DNA of 17,671 bases, taken from the NCBI GenBank assembly GCA_029268085.1, contig JAJUHD010000033.1:1-17671 (forward strand), given 5' to 3'. The number at the start of each line of letters is the position of its first letter. Position 1 is the first letter of the stretch. The notes under the pieces were generated by a model, which worked only from the letters and a program-made list of their open reading frames with translations, searched no databases and was not told the DNA's origin. A program made the translations under genes and the position numbers. The stretch is from Bacillota bacterium (GTDB taxonomy: Bacteria > Bacillota > Clostridia > Oscillospirales > Oscillospiraceae). Positions 1-8,075 of this stretch are shown here, one piece after another.

Positions 1-558
1 GAGCAGAAGCACAATAATGAAAACTCCGAATATGCCGAGCAATGAAACGGCCAAAGACGTTTCGAGGAACTTATAAAACAGGTTTAGTCCGCGGCTGCAG
101 TCGAGGAAAAGCACCATCGTACCCGAATCGGTCTCGCTGACACTGAAACGATAAACGCCCATAAAGCCCCTCTGCCTGCCGCTCTTATAGACCTGTTCGG
201 CATATTCAATGGCTTCGTCTGTCGCAACCGCCGCAATGCTGCCTGTGTTGACGCTTACTGATTCGCCGTTTTCGTTCATGGTAACGGCAAAAAAGCGGGT
301 CTCAAAAGGCGCCTCAGGCGACATTTCCTGTCTTGGCCTGGCGCCGAATCCGCCGTTGATATTATCATTTTTGTTCTTGTTATCTTCAAATTTCGGATAA
401 TGCCCGCCGTTTTCCTCGAGAATCGATAGCGTCATGTCCGCCTCCGATATAACCTCGGAATAGTTGGAGATGCAGATGCTGCCCAATATTACCAGAAGAA
501 CGGCGGCAACCGCGCAAACGGCAATTATAATGAATCTCCTCTGGAGTTTTTTTATCAT
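1..558 (-). CDS. Sensor histidine kinase, N-terminal part (cut by window edge)
   Basis: The frame is open for 186 codons from ATG at 558 to the window edge. The start has GGAGG about 7 nt upstream, and its ATG overlaps the response regulator stop in an ATGA tetranucleotide, so the two genes are translationally coupled. The visible part shows a first membrane segment at about residues 7-29, an extracytoplasmic region of about 135 residues that is partly low-complexity and Asn/Lys-rich near residues 55-70, and a second membrane segment beginning near residue 166. This is the usual layout of a membrane-bound two-component sensor kinase. The HAMP, DHp and catalytic domains would lie beyond position 1, so kinase activity is inferred from the adjacent OmpR-type regulator, not seen. 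The ligand cannot be predicted. Confidence 0.8.
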   Translation of the reverse strand, partial: MIKKLQRRFIIIAVCAVAAVLLVILGSICISNYSEVISEADMTLSILEENGGHYPKFEDNKNKNDNINGGFGARPRQEMSPEAPFETRFFAVTMNENGESVSVNTGSIAAVATDEAIEYAEQVYKSGRQRGFMGVYRFSVSETDSGTMVLFLDCSRGLNLFYKFLETSLAVSLLGIFGVFIIVLLL

Positions 559-1229
559 GGCTTTTCCTCCAGCGAATAACCCGCGCCGCGGGACGCCTTT
601 ATAAGGACGTTCGCGTCTAAAGCCGCAAGCTTTTTGCGCAGATATGAGATGTACACCCAAACGACGTTTATTTCAGCCTCCGAGTCATAGCCCCATATCT
701 TTTCCATAAACCTGTCTGTGGAGATGAGTATTCTCGGGTTTGCCATAAGCATTTCCATCATCTGGAATTCTTTGTTGGCAAGACGGAAGCTTCCCTGTTC
801 GGATGAAAGCTCAAAGGTTGAGCGGTCAAGCTTTATATTGCCGCAGCGCAGAATGTTGTCCGTGACCTCAGTCTGGCGCCTCGTCATAGCGCGTATACGG
901 GCAAGCAGCTCCTTCGTTGCAAAAGGCTTTGTCAGATAATCGTCCGCTCCGCTGTCGAGTCCCATTACCCTGTCGTCGATCTCTGATTTTGCCGTAAGCA
1001 TGAGCACCGGCAGGTCGCTGCCCTTTTCGCGCAGCTTCCGAAGTACAGTCAGGCCGTCCATTTTAGGCATCATTATATCCAGTATTGCACCGTCGTAGTT
1101 TTCCGCCTGGAGATAGTCCAGCGCCTCCAGTCCGTCATAGACCGCGTCGACGGAATAATTATTATGCTTGAGAATTGTGACAAGCGCGTTCGAAAGCTCT
1201 TTTTCATCCTCGGCAAGCAGCAAGCGCAT
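555..1229 (-). CDS. OmpR/PhoB-family response regulator
   Basis: A 224-residue two-domain regulator of normal length. The receiver domain (about 1-118) has the acidic pair E7/D8, phospho-acceptor D51 in the LDIMMPKMDG context, T79, and K101 in the LTKPF motif. The C-terminal winged-helix DNA-binding domain (about 125-220) ends in the typical YISYLRKKL and RGAGYSL segments. GGAGGGG at 1235-1241, 5 nt before the ATG, fixes the start. It is the first gene of a two-gene operon with the sensor kinase. A direct repeat TTAAAG-N5-TTAAGG lies upstream at 1272-1288 with the 11-bp period expected for this family, which suggests autoregulation (inference). It is divergent from the ABC exporter, a possible target. 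Confidence 0.95.
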   Translation of the reverse strand: MRLLLAEDEKELSNALVTILKHNNYSVDAVYDGLEALDYLQAENYDGAILDIMMPKMDGLTVLRKLREKGSDLPVLMLTAKSEIDDRVMGLDSGADDYLTKPFATKELLARIRAMTRRQTEVTDNILRCGNIKLDRSTFELSSEQGSFRLANKEFQMMEMLMANPRILISTDRFMEKIWGYDSEAEINVVWVYISYLRKKLAALDANVLIKASRGAGYSLEEKP

Positions 1230-1271
1230 ATATACCCCTCCATTCTTTATATAGTAAAGCTAGCTCCGAAA

Positions 1272-1288
1272 CCTTAAATATACTTTAA
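1272..1288 (-). promoter_or_regulatory. Candidate response-regulator box (direct repeat)
   Basis: On the minus strand the sequence reads TTAAAG-TATAT-TTAAGG, two half-sites with an 11-bp period, 43-59 nt upstream of the response regulator start. OmpR/PhoB-family proteins commonly bind tandem 6-bp half-sites at this spacing. A weak -35/-10 pair can be drawn around it, but no convincing promoter is visible. Confidence 0.35.
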
Positions 1289-1396
1289 CTACAGCCTACT
1301 TTATCCGATATTTCGATTCTTCGCAACAATTTTAAAACAAGGATTCCCGCCTGATCCGTCTTATTCTAGACATTAAGATGAATTTTTCCTTCGCGC

Positions 1397-1425
1397 TTGA
1401 CATTTCATTCCAATGTCATTACAAT
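1397..1425 (+). promoter_or_regulatory. Sigma-A promoter of the ABC exporter
   Basis: TTGACA (1397-1402), a 17-bp spacer and TACAAT (1420-1425), one mismatch from full consensus. It lies 49 nt upstream of the start at 1475, whose ribosome site AGGAAAGGAGG is at 1460-1470. The spacer and the end of the -35 box carry an inverted repeat (see next entry). Confidence 0.75.
1398..1418. promoter_or_regulatory. Inverted repeat in the exporter promoter, candidate operator
   Basis: TGACATT (1398-1404), 7-nt spacer, AATGTCA (1412-1418): perfect 7-bp arms. It overlaps the -35 hexamer and fills the spacer, the position expected for a repressor site. No matching regulator gene lies next to it; the nearest regulator is the divergent OmpR-type protein, which would be expected to prefer direct repeats. 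Confidence 0.5.
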
Positions 1426-1474
1426 ATCACGATACACTATGCAATAAAATTAACTTTTAGGAAAGGAGGCCAAA

Positions 1475-3208
1475 ATGAAGAACGCAAAATTTCGGACTCT
1501 CATCTCTTATTATAAGCCGCACAGGCCTCTGTTTTTTGCCGACCTGTTCTTCGCCGTGCTCGGTTCGGCAATCTCTGTTGTGCTGCCGCTGCTTATCCGC
1601 CACATAACGAACACAGTCGTCTATTGGGAAAGCGGCACAGCGCTTAAACCAATCCTTATGATAGCCGGAGTCATGCTTGCCATGCTTCTCATCGAGATGT
1701 ACTGCAACTATTTCATGTCTTATTACGGGCATATCATGGGCGCAAAAATCGAATACCGCATGAGAAACGAAATTTTTACACACTACCAGAAGCTATCGTT
1801 CAGCTTCTTTGACGATCAGAAGGTCGGGCATCTCATGTCCCGCGTCACAAATGATCTTTTCGATATCAGCGAGCTGCTTCACCACGGCCCCGAAGAGGTT
1901 ACGGTTGCAACAATCAAGCTTCTCGGTTCACTCGCAATTCTTCTTACAATAAACTGGCGTTTGGCGCTCATTGCGTTCCTACCGGTTCCGTTCATGGTTT
2001 GGTTTCTCGTTAAATACAATATGAAAATGAAAAGCGCCTTCGTCCGGAACAGGGAACGCATCGGCGAGATAAACGCAGCGATGGAGGACAGTCTTTCGGG
2101 CATTAGAGTCGTAAAGTCCTTTGCCAACGAGGATATAGAGATAAAAAAGTTCAAGGCAGGAAATGCCCGTTTTGTTGAGAGCAAAAAGGCAAGCTACCGC
2201 TACATGGCCACCTACTACTCCGTTCTTAACGCCCTGACAACCTTTATCACCATTGCTGTTGCGGGAGGCGGAACCGCTCTTTCGGTTATAAAACTTGTAG
2301 ACATCAAGGATCTTCTTGTTTTCCTTTTGTATATTAACAACTTTACCGCTTCTATCAGACAAATGGTTATGATAAACGAAACCTTCCAGAACGGTCTTTC
2401 GGGCTATGACCGTTTTTATGAAATGATAAATATTTCGCCCGATATTGCCGATGCGCCGGACGCAAAGCAACTGGGCGAAATAAAGGGCGATATCCGCTTT
2501 GACGACGTGACTTTCAGCTACAGCACCGGCGAGCCCGTTTTTGAGCATCTGAACCTCTCCGTCCCCGCCGGAGACTATGTGGCCCTCGTCGGCCCTTCCG
2601 GAGTTGGCAAGACGACGCTGTGCAGCCTCATCCCGCGCTTTTATGAGGTTTCGGGCGGCAGCATTTCCATAGACGAAACGGATATCCGTTCTGTCACGAT
2701 CAAAAGCCTTCGCGACCGTATCGGTATTGTCCAGCAGGACGTTTATCTTTTTGCCGAGACCGTCATGGACAATATACGTTACGGAAGACCGGGCGCGACC
2801 GACGAGGAGGTCATCGAGGCAGCTAAGAAGGCCGACGCGCATGAATTCATCCTCTCTTTGCCAGACGGCTACGCCACGAACATCGGTCAGCGCGGCCTGA
2901 AGCTTTCCGGAGGGCAGAAGCAGCGTCTCTCCATTGCGCGGGTCTTCCTCAAGAATCCGCCTATTCTCATCTTCGACGAAGCTACGAGCGCGCTTGACAA
3001 CGAGAGCGAAAAGGTCGTGCAGGACTCGCTTGAAAAGCTTGCTTCAAACCGCACCACCTTCGTCATCGCGCATAGGCTTTCGACGATACATAACGCCAAG
3101 CGTATACTTGTCCTCACACAGTCGGGCATCGCCGAGGAGGGCACGCACGCGGATCTTATGGCAAAAGACGGCGTCTATGCCTCCCTTTATAAAGCTGCTC
3201 TGATTTAA
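1475..3208 (+). CDS. ABC exporter, fused membrane and ATP-binding domains (MsbA/MDR type)
   Basis: A 577-residue half-transporter expected to act as a homodimer, or to pair with a partner encoded elsewhere. Residues about 1-310 form the six-helix exporter membrane domain. Residues about 335-577 form the nucleotide-binding domain with Walker A GPSGVGKT (373-380), Q-loop IVQQD (418-422), signature LSGGQ (477-481), Walker B ILIFDE (497-502) and the H-loop His533 in AHRLST. All ATPase motifs are intact. The ribosome site AGGAAAGGAGG at 1460-1470 supports the start. It has its own strong promoter and ends just before a bidirectional hairpin terminator, so it is monocistronic. Substrate unknown; the family includes lipid, peptide and drug exporters. 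Confidence 0.93.
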   Translation: MKNAKFRTLISYYKPHRPLFFADLFFAVLGSAISVVLPLLIRHITNTVVYWESGTALKPILMIAGVMLAMLLIEMYCNYFMSYYGHIMGAKIEYRMRNEIFTHYQKLSFSFFDDQKVGHLMSRVTNDLFDISELLHHGPEEVTVATIKLLGSLAILLTINWRLALIAFLPVPFMVWFLVKYNMKMKSAFVRNRERIGEINAAMEDSLSGIRVVKSFANEDIEIKKFKAGNARFVESKKASYRYMATYYSVLNALTTFITIAVAGGGTALSVIKLVDIKDLLVFLLYINNFTASIRQMVMINETFQNGLSGYDRFYEMINISPDIADAPDAKQLGEIKGDIRFDDVTFSYSTGEPVFEHLNLSVPAGDYVALVGPSGVGKTTLCSLIPRFYEVSGGSISIDETDIRSVTIKSLRDRIGIVQQDVYLFAETVMDNIRYGRPGATDEEVIEAAKKADAHEFILSLPDGYATNIGQRGLKLSGGQKQRLSIARVFLKNPPILIFDEATSALDNESEKVVQDSLEKLASNRTTFVIAHRLSTIHNAKRILVLTQSGIAEEGTHADLMAKDGVYASLYKAALI

Positions 3209-3219
3209 ATCGGCTGCTT

Positions 3220-3260
3220 ATACGGAAACGGCACAGGCTGAGCCTGTGCCGTTTCCGTAT
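3220..3260. terminator. Bidirectional hairpin terminator between convergent units
   Basis: Perfect 19-bp stem (3220-3238 with 3242-3260) and a 3-nt loop, lying 11 nt after the ABC exporter stop and 12 nt from the aguD stop on the other strand. There is no clear T-tract on either side, only AT-rich flanks, so it is an unusually long-stemmed terminator rather than a classic one. Confidence 0.75.
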
Positions 3261-3272
3261 TATAAATGGAGA

Positions 3273-4664
3273 TCATAATTTTACTGCATTTTTCTTCCTG
3301 CATGCAAAAATTATTATCTCTCCGAGAACAAGGAAGATAACGGAGCCGACGGTGATCGGAAGCGTTGCCGCAAGCGTCTCTGAATCGAAGGCAAGCGGAA
3401 CCGCGGTGAAAATAATGGATACTATGATCATAACCATCGGTAGTATAGCCAAGACCTTCTGAATCACATTGCCGCCGGGGACTCTGAATGGACGCTCACG
3501 GTCAGGATCGTTTTTGCGCAGCTTGAGGAAAGCCGGAAAAACGGGCAGGTAGGAAATAAGGAACATAACGAGATTAAGCGCAAAGAAGCTCCAGAACAGA
3601 TTGGAATCGGGAAGGAATGCGCCGATAACAACGACAATGGACGCCACTATGCCGTTCATAAGAGCCGGACCGGTGGGCATGTCGGTCTTTTCGCTGTGCT
3701 TCGCAAAGACCTGAGGCAGGTCGTGGTTCTCCGCGGCGTAACGAGCGACGCTATTGACGCCGAAGGACCATGAAATCATGTTTCCGAACAGGGTGACCAT
3801 GAAGAGCAGAGCCATGACCGCGATGAAGGCGCCGCCGGTTTTGCCGGTCAGGAGCATCATGGCGTCAAGCAGGCCGGTATCGGAGCTGATTTGATCGGTT
3901 GGAATGGCGACTCCGATGCCGAACGCGCAGAAGATATAGATCGCTGCAATCACAATTCCGCCGGTGATGATGGACTTCGGAATATCCTTCTTGGGATTAT
4001 CCATGCTGTCCGTAAGCGTGCATATGACTTCAAAGCCCAGGCAGTTGAAAATTATTACCGAGATGTAGGAGAGACTGTTCGTATCAAACGACGGCAGCAG
4101 GGACGCTACCGTGTATTCATTTGCAACTCCGTGAGTTATCGCGCCGTAAATGCCCAGACCGCCCATAATAAGAGCAAGCAGCACCTTAATCAAAGCGGCG
4201 CCGTTGACGATCCACGAACTGTCGGCAACCGGATAGAAGCTGATGAACACAACTATCCATATAAACGCGAGCTGGATGAGAAGCGACGGGATCACTCCGA
4301 TCGTTGCTCCTGTAATAATTGAGATAAGGTCCGGTATAAGTACCGCTAATGACGCCATCCAAAGGGGGAAGTTGATCCAGTAGTACCATGCAACTCGGCC
4401 GGCTGTTTTGCCCTCCGGGTATGCCGCGCGTATCCAGTCGTACATGCCGCCGTCTCCGTTATAGGTCGTGCCCAGTTCCGAAGAGATAAGTCCGTAGGGC
4501 AGCAGGAACGCGACAATCATAAAAATCCACCAGAAAAACTGGGAATTTCCGATCGACGCGACAGGGGCAGCCGCTTCCGCCACAAAGACGACGCAAATAA
4601 CCGTCAGTATCGCATCCATGAGCTTGAATTTTTTCTTTGCCGCCATTTTCTCCACTTCTTTCAT
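3273..4664 (-). CDS. aguD: APC-superfamily agmatine/putrescine exchanger
   Basis: A 463-residue integral membrane protein with about 12 hydrophobic segments, typical of APC amino acid/polyamine transporters. The N-terminal stretch VVFVAEAAAPVASIGNSQFF and the following PYGLISSELGTTY segment resemble the AguD-type exchangers of agmatine deiminase operons, as far as I recall that family. It is the last gene of the agu operon, 51 nt after carbamate kinase. The expected role is to import agmatine in exchange for putrescine, which also removes the end product. The start is uncertain: ATG at 4664 has no clear ribosome site, while ATG at 4646 (protein starting MAAKKKF) follows GTGGAG at tight spacing. 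The assignment rests on operon context plus sequence resemblance; arginine/ornithine-type exchange is less likely given the neighbours. Confidence 0.85.
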   Translation of the reverse strand: MKEVEKMAAKKKFKLMDAILTVICVVFVAEAAAPVASIGNSQFFWWIFMIVAFLLPYGLISSELGTTYNGDGGMYDWIRAAYPEGKTAGRVAWYYWINFPLWMASLAVLIPDLISIITGATIGVIPSLLIQLAFIWIVVFISFYPVADSSWIVNGAALIKVLLALIMGGLGIYGAITHGVANEYTVASLLPSFDTNSLSYISVIIFNCLGFEVICTLTDSMDNPKKDIPKSIITGGIVIAAIYIFCAFGIGVAIPTDQISSDTGLLDAMMLLTGKTGGAFIAVMALLFMVTLFGNMISWSFGVNSVARYAAENHDLPQVFAKHSEKTDMPTGPALMNGIVASIVVVIGAFLPDSNLFWSFFALNLVMFLISYLPVFPAFLKLRKNDPDRERPFRVPGGNVIQKVLAILPMVMIIVSIIFTAVPLAFDSETLAATLPITVGSVIFLVLGEIIIFACRKKNAVKL

Positions 4665-4676
4665 TTTTATTTACCG

Positions 4677-4700
4677 CTGCCCCGAACAGTGCCGGGGCAG
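4677..4700 (-). other. Intergenic hairpin between aguC and aguD
   Basis: An 8-bp GC-rich stem (CTGCCCCG at 4677-4684 with CGGGGCAG at 4693-4700) and an 8-nt loop, lying 15 nt downstream of the aguC stop and 12 nt upstream of the first aguD ATG. There is no T-tract on the minus strand, so it is more likely a stability, processing or leaky attenuation element than a full terminator. Confidence 0.5.
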
Positions 4701-4715
4701 TCGTCTTTCAGTAAA

Positions 4716-5660
4716 TCACGCAAAGGTGATGACCGTACCGGTCTGACCGGCGAGAGCGCTTATCGCCTTGTCGAGGGACGTGATGACGGCCTTTTTATCG
4801 GGGTTTGCACGGACGAACTTCATCGCCGCCTGCACCTTAGGCAGCATGCTGCCGGCGGCAAAGTGTCCTTCGTTTACATACTTTGTCGCGTCTGCAAGCG
4901 ACAAATGAGAAAGATCCTCCTGATTCGGTTTGCCGAAGTTTATGGCCACCTTTTCAACTTCTGTGAGTATCATCAGGATATCCGCGTCTACCTGCTCAGC
5001 GAGAAGCTCCGCGGCGTAGTCCTTGTCGATGACCGCAGCGACACCCTCTAATGTTCCGTCTGCGTTTTCGATAACTGGTATCCCGCCGCCTCCGCAGGTA
5101 ACAACGACGGTGGTGTCCCAGAGCTTTCTGACCGAATCGATCTCTACAATCTTTCTGGGCAGTGGCGAAGGCACCACCCTGCGCCAGCCGCGGCCGGCGT
5201 CTTCTTTCATTGTGTAACCCTTTTCATCGGCTATTTTTTTCGCCTCTTCCTCGGTGTAAAAGGGGCCTATTGGTTTTGTGGGGTTTTTGAACGCGGGGTC
5301 GTCTTTTTCTACGATGACCTGCGTGGCGATAGTTACCACAGGGTAATTATTTCCGCGCTTGTTGATTGCGTATTTGAGCGCCTGCTGTATGTGATAGCCT
5401 ATGTAGCCCTGGCTCATCGCACCGCAGACGTCGAAAGGCATGGGAGGGACGACATCCTTTGCCGCCTCGAAGGCGAGCACCATGCGTCCGACCTGCGGGC
5501 CGTTACCGTGGACGATCGCTATCTCATAGCCGAGATTTGAAATCTCGGCTATGTGCTCACAGGTGCTTTTGACAACCTCGAGCTGGGCCTCCGCGGTCGG
5601 GGCGCTGTTCTTGGTCTGGAGAGCGTTCCCGCCGAGGGCAATTACAAGTTTCTGTGCCAT
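4716..5660 (-). CDS. aguC: Carbamate kinase (agmatine deiminase pathway)
   Basis: A 314-residue amino acid kinase-fold enzyme of normal length. It transfers the phosphate of carbamoyl phosphate to ADP, giving ATP, ammonia and CO2, the energy-yielding step of the pathway. Family motifs are present: ALGGNAL (8-14), HGNGPQVG (51-58), GWRRVVPSPLP (158-168), GGGGIPV (190-196), IDKDYAAELL (211-220), LTEVEKV (232-238) and AGSMLPKV (269-276). AAAGGG lies upstream of ATG at 5660, and the gap to aguB is only 18 nt. Sequence alone would not separate ArcC from AguC; the agmatine deiminase and putrescine carbamoyltransferase upstream decide it. Confidence 0.95.
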   Translation of the reverse strand: MAQKLVIALGGNALQTKNSAPTAEAQLEVVKSTCEHIAEISNLGYEIAIVHGNGPQVGRMVLAFEAAKDVVPPMPFDVCGAMSQGYIGYHIQQALKYAINKRGNNYPVVTIATQVIVEKDDPAFKNPTKPIGPFYTEEEAKKIADEKGYTMKEDAGRGWRRVVPSPLPRKIVEIDSVRKLWDTTVVVTCGGGGIPVIENADGTLEGVAAVIDKDYAAELLAEQVDADILMILTEVEKVAINFGKPNQEDLSHLSLADATKYVNEGHFAAGSMLPKVQAAMKFVRANPDKKAVITSLDKAISALAGQTGTVITFA

Positions 5661-5678
5661 AAGGGATACCCTTTCCCG

Positions 5679-6695
5679 TTACAGCAGGTTCTTTTCCGCC
5701 ATGAAACTCTCCAGCTCTTCCTTGGCCGCCTGTTTCGCGGCCTCTGAGCCTTCCTGCTGATAGCGGGTAAAGTAGACGAGAAGCCCGCGCATCGCGGTCA
5801 GGCGGTTGCCGGCCTCGTCCCAGCAGATGGAAGCAGCGGAATCTGCGACCTCATCGGTCACGTCCTCGCCGCGCGTCGCGGGCAGACAGTGCATGAACTT
5901 GCAGCCGAGGTTTCCGAGCTGCATAAGCTCACGGTTGACCTGATAATCGTGGAAAACCCTGACGCGCTCATCCTTTGGCATCTCGTTCTCGTACAAGCCG
6001 TACCATACGTCGGTATAAATAAAATCCGCGCCCTTGACGGAATTGCGGTCGTCGGTGACTTCCCATGTGCCGCCGGATTCCTTGCAGTTTTTTTCCATGA
6101 TAGCCTTATGAGCATCATTGAGCTGATGCCCCTTAGGCCCGTAGTGGACGAAGTGCATTCCGAGATGCGTGGTTATCATGCCAAGCGATGCGCAGACCTG
6201 CGTACCGTCCCCAACGAATACGACCTTGCAGTCCTCAAGCCTTTTGCCTGCAGGGAGATTCTCTACTATCGTGCACATATCGCCGATTTCCTGAGTGGGA
6301 TGGTTGTAATCGCTCATTCCGTTCATAACGGGTATGGTGCAGGCGTTTGCAAGGTCAACTACGGTCTTATGTTCAATAACTCGAGCCATTACGACATCGA
6401 CAAGCTTTGACAGCACCTTTCCGGTGTCGCCGATAGTCTCGTGTCCGCCTAGCTGGATCATACCGGGTCCGAGATACTGCGCGTGTCCGCCGAGCTGCTC
6501 CATCGCGGTCTCAAAGGAAACGCGGGTGCGTGTGCTGGACTGCTGGAAAATCATTCCGAGGGTCTTTCGGCGCATGAGAGGCGGGTAATATCCAACCTTA
6601 ATGCAGTTTTTTATTTTAAGAGAGAGATCGATAATATCGAGCAGCTCCTGTTTTGTGAAATCCTGTGTATCAATGAAGTGTCTTAAGTTCGCCAT
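5679..6695 (-). CDS. aguB: Putrescine carbamoyltransferase
   Basis: A 338-residue transcarbamylase that phosphorolyses N-carbamoylputrescine to putrescine and carbamoyl phosphate, which feeds the next gene. Carbamoyl phosphate-binding SSTRTRVSF is at about 53-61. The segments QLGGHETIGDT, NGMSDYNHPTQE, FIYTDVWYGLYENE and HCLPATRGEDVTDEV match putrescine rather than ornithine carbamoyltransferases: the VWYGLYE loop and the extra charged C-terminal helix (about 315-338), which clasps the next subunit in the trimer, are hallmarks of the putrescine enzyme. The GGAGGTG ribosome site lies 7 nt before ATG at 6695. It follows agmatine deiminase after 87 nt that contain a hairpin. Confidence 0.94.
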   Translation of the reverse strand: MANLRHFIDTQDFTKQELLDIIDLSLKIKNCIKVGYYPPLMRRKTLGMIFQQSSTRTRVSFETAMEQLGGHAQYLGPGMIQLGGHETIGDTGKVLSKLVDVVMARVIEHKTVVDLANACTIPVMNGMSDYNHPTQEIGDMCTIVENLPAGKRLEDCKVVFVGDGTQVCASLGMITTHLGMHFVHYGPKGHQLNDAHKAIMEKNCKESGGTWEVTDDRNSVKGADFIYTDVWYGLYENEMPKDERVRVFHDYQVNRELMQLGNLGCKFMHCLPATRGEDVTDEVADSAASICWDEAGNRLTAMRGLLVYFTRYQQEGSEAAKQAAKEELESFMAEKNLL

Positions 6696-6741
6696 ATAGG
6701 CACCTCCGTAAAATCTTTAATTATTTTTTTAAAAGGCTGTC

Positions 6742-6766
6742 CGGGGAGACGGGGGGACGCTCCCCG
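6742..6766 (-). other. Intergenic hairpin between aguA and aguB
   Basis: A 7-bp stem (CGGGGAG at 6742-6748 with CTCCCCG at 6760-6766) and an 11-nt G-rich loop on the plus strand (C-rich in the transcript), 16 nt after the aguA stop. On the transcript strand it is followed by GGACAGCC and then TTTT plus an A-run, so it may be a partial terminator or an mRNA 3'-end protection element that lowers aguBCD relative to aguA. Confidence 0.45.
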
Positions 6767-6782
6767 AACACAAAACGCAGTC

Positions 6783-7874
6783 TCACTTGCACTGCTGTTG
6801 GGTGATGCAATGAATGTTGCCGCCGCCGTAAACGATCTCCCATGTGTCCACTCCGACGACCTTGCGCTCTGGGAACATCGCTTGAATCTGCTCGATGGCC
6901 AGCTTGTCATTCTCATCTCCATACTGCGGAACAATTACGCCGCCGTTGACGATGAGGAAGTTCATATAGGAAGCGATGCAGATATCGCCGTCCTCGCGGG
7001 GAATCGTGCCTTCAACAGTGTCGATTGCGAAATCCGCCTTTATGGTAACGTTCTTCTTGGGCATGCAGAGCTTATGTACCTTAAGCTTGCGGCCCTTAGC
7101 GTCGGTCGCCTCGGAAAGTGTTTTATAGGCAGCCTGGCAGGCGTCATAGAAATAATTGTCCTTGTCATCTGTCCAAATGCAGGCAACTTCACCGGGACGG
7201 ACAAAGCAGGCGACATCGTCAACGTGTCCGTTTGTCTCATCGGGGTCAATGCCGTCCTTTATCCATATGATTTTTTCGAGGTTCAGATATTCCTTGAGCT
7301 TTTCCTCGATCTCTTCTTTGGACATATGGGGGTTGCGGCCCTCGCTGAGCAGGCACATCTCTGTGGTGATAAGAGTCCCCTCGCCGTCGACGTGGATCGA
7401 GCCGCCTTCAAGCACAAAGCCGGGGGTGCGGTAGGTATCGATGCCCTCAATCTCGCAGACCTTCTGTGCTACCATCTGGTCCATATCCCAAGGGAAATAC
7501 AGGCCGTCCACCAGCCCGCCCCATGCGTTGAAATCCCAATCTACGGCTCGAACGCCGCCCTTGTCGTTGACGAGGAAGGTGGGGCCACAGTCGCGTATCC
7601 ACGCATCGTTTGACGCGATCTCAACGACGCGTATCTCGGGAGGAAGGGCGTTGCGGCAGTTAGCGTATTGTTCCTTGGAAACGCACATGGTAACTGGCTC
7701 AAACTGGCTGATAGCCTTTGCGACATTGGCATAAGCCTTCTGCGCGGGCTTCGCGCCGTCCCTCCAGTTATCGGGGCGCTCCGGCCAAAGCATCCATATC
7801 TGCTTCTGAGGCTCGAATTCGCCGGGCATACGGTATCCGTCTTTTTTAGGGGTGCTGTCAATTCTTCTTGCCAT
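6783..7874 (-). CDS. aguA: Agmatine deiminase
   Basis: A 363-residue guanidino-group-modifying enzyme that hydrolyses agmatine to N-carbamoylputrescine and ammonia. Catalytic Cys356 lies in the C-terminal GGGNIHCITQQ motif. Other active-site segments are WIRDCGP with D95, EGGSIHVDGEG with E156, and TNGHVDD with H217 and D219. The N-terminal GYRMPGEFEPQ and MLWPERPDNWRDGA segments are typical of bacterial agmatine deiminases rather than arginine deiminases, which lack them. AAAGGAT lies about 9 nt before ATG at 7874. It is the first gene of the operon, with a promoter at 8076-8104 and a leader of roughly 195 nt. Confidence 0.96.
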   Translation of the reverse strand: MARRIDSTPKKDGYRMPGEFEPQKQIWMLWPERPDNWRDGAKPAQKAYANVAKAISQFEPVTMCVSKEQYANCRNALPPEIRVVEIASNDAWIRDCGPTFLVNDKGGVRAVDWDFNAWGGLVDGLYFPWDMDQMVAQKVCEIEGIDTYRTPGFVLEGGSIHVDGEGTLITTEMCLLSEGRNPHMSKEEIEEKLKEYLNLEKIIWIKDGIDPDETNGHVDDVACFVRPGEVACIWTDDKDNYFYDACQAAYKTLSEATDAKGRKLKVHKLCMPKKNVTIKADFAIDTVEGTIPREDGDICIASYMNFLIVNGGVIVPQYGDENDKLAIEQIQAMFPERKVVGVDTWEIVYGGGNIHCITQQQCK

Positions 7875-7925
7875 AATGACACTATCCTTTCATAGCATTA
7901 ATGGGGTAATTTTCCGGTGGAGCGC

Positions 7926-7952
7926 CTGTTAGCAGTGCGCATCTGTTAACAA
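7926..7952. promoter_or_regulatory. Tandem near-palindromic motifs in the agu leader, candidate operators
   Basis: CTGTTAGCAG (7926-7935) and CTGTTAACAA (7943-7952) form a 17-bp-period direct repeat of a near-palindrome centred on GTTARC, roughly 120-140 nt downstream of the predicted agu start point. Related GTTAAC motifs lie upstream of the promoter at 8126-8141. They are candidates for the adjacent RpiR-type regulator (inference). Confidence 0.35.
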
Positions 7953-8075
7953 CTGCGTAACGCCGATAAATGAAAACCGCAATTTAAAGCAGAAGCTTCC
8001 GAAAGCGATGAAATTAATTGTACTTTTGCACATGGATTCTTGCTTATGTTATTTTAAATCATCTATTTCGAACAA

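Noticed and set aside
6798..7613. Long plus-strand frame of 271 codons antisense to aguA
   Set aside because: Shadow of a GC-rich coding gene with no ribosome site; the minus-strand gene has full catalytic motifs.
4716..7874. Arginine deiminase (arc) operon
   Set aside because: The first enzyme has agmatine deiminase motifs and the transferase has the VWYGLYE loop and C-terminal helix of putrescine carbamoyltransferase, not ornithine carbamoyltransferase features.
7997..8015. CcpA cre-like site in the agu leader
   Set aside because: Only about 10 of 14 consensus positions match, including wrong bases at conserved ends; not enough to call.
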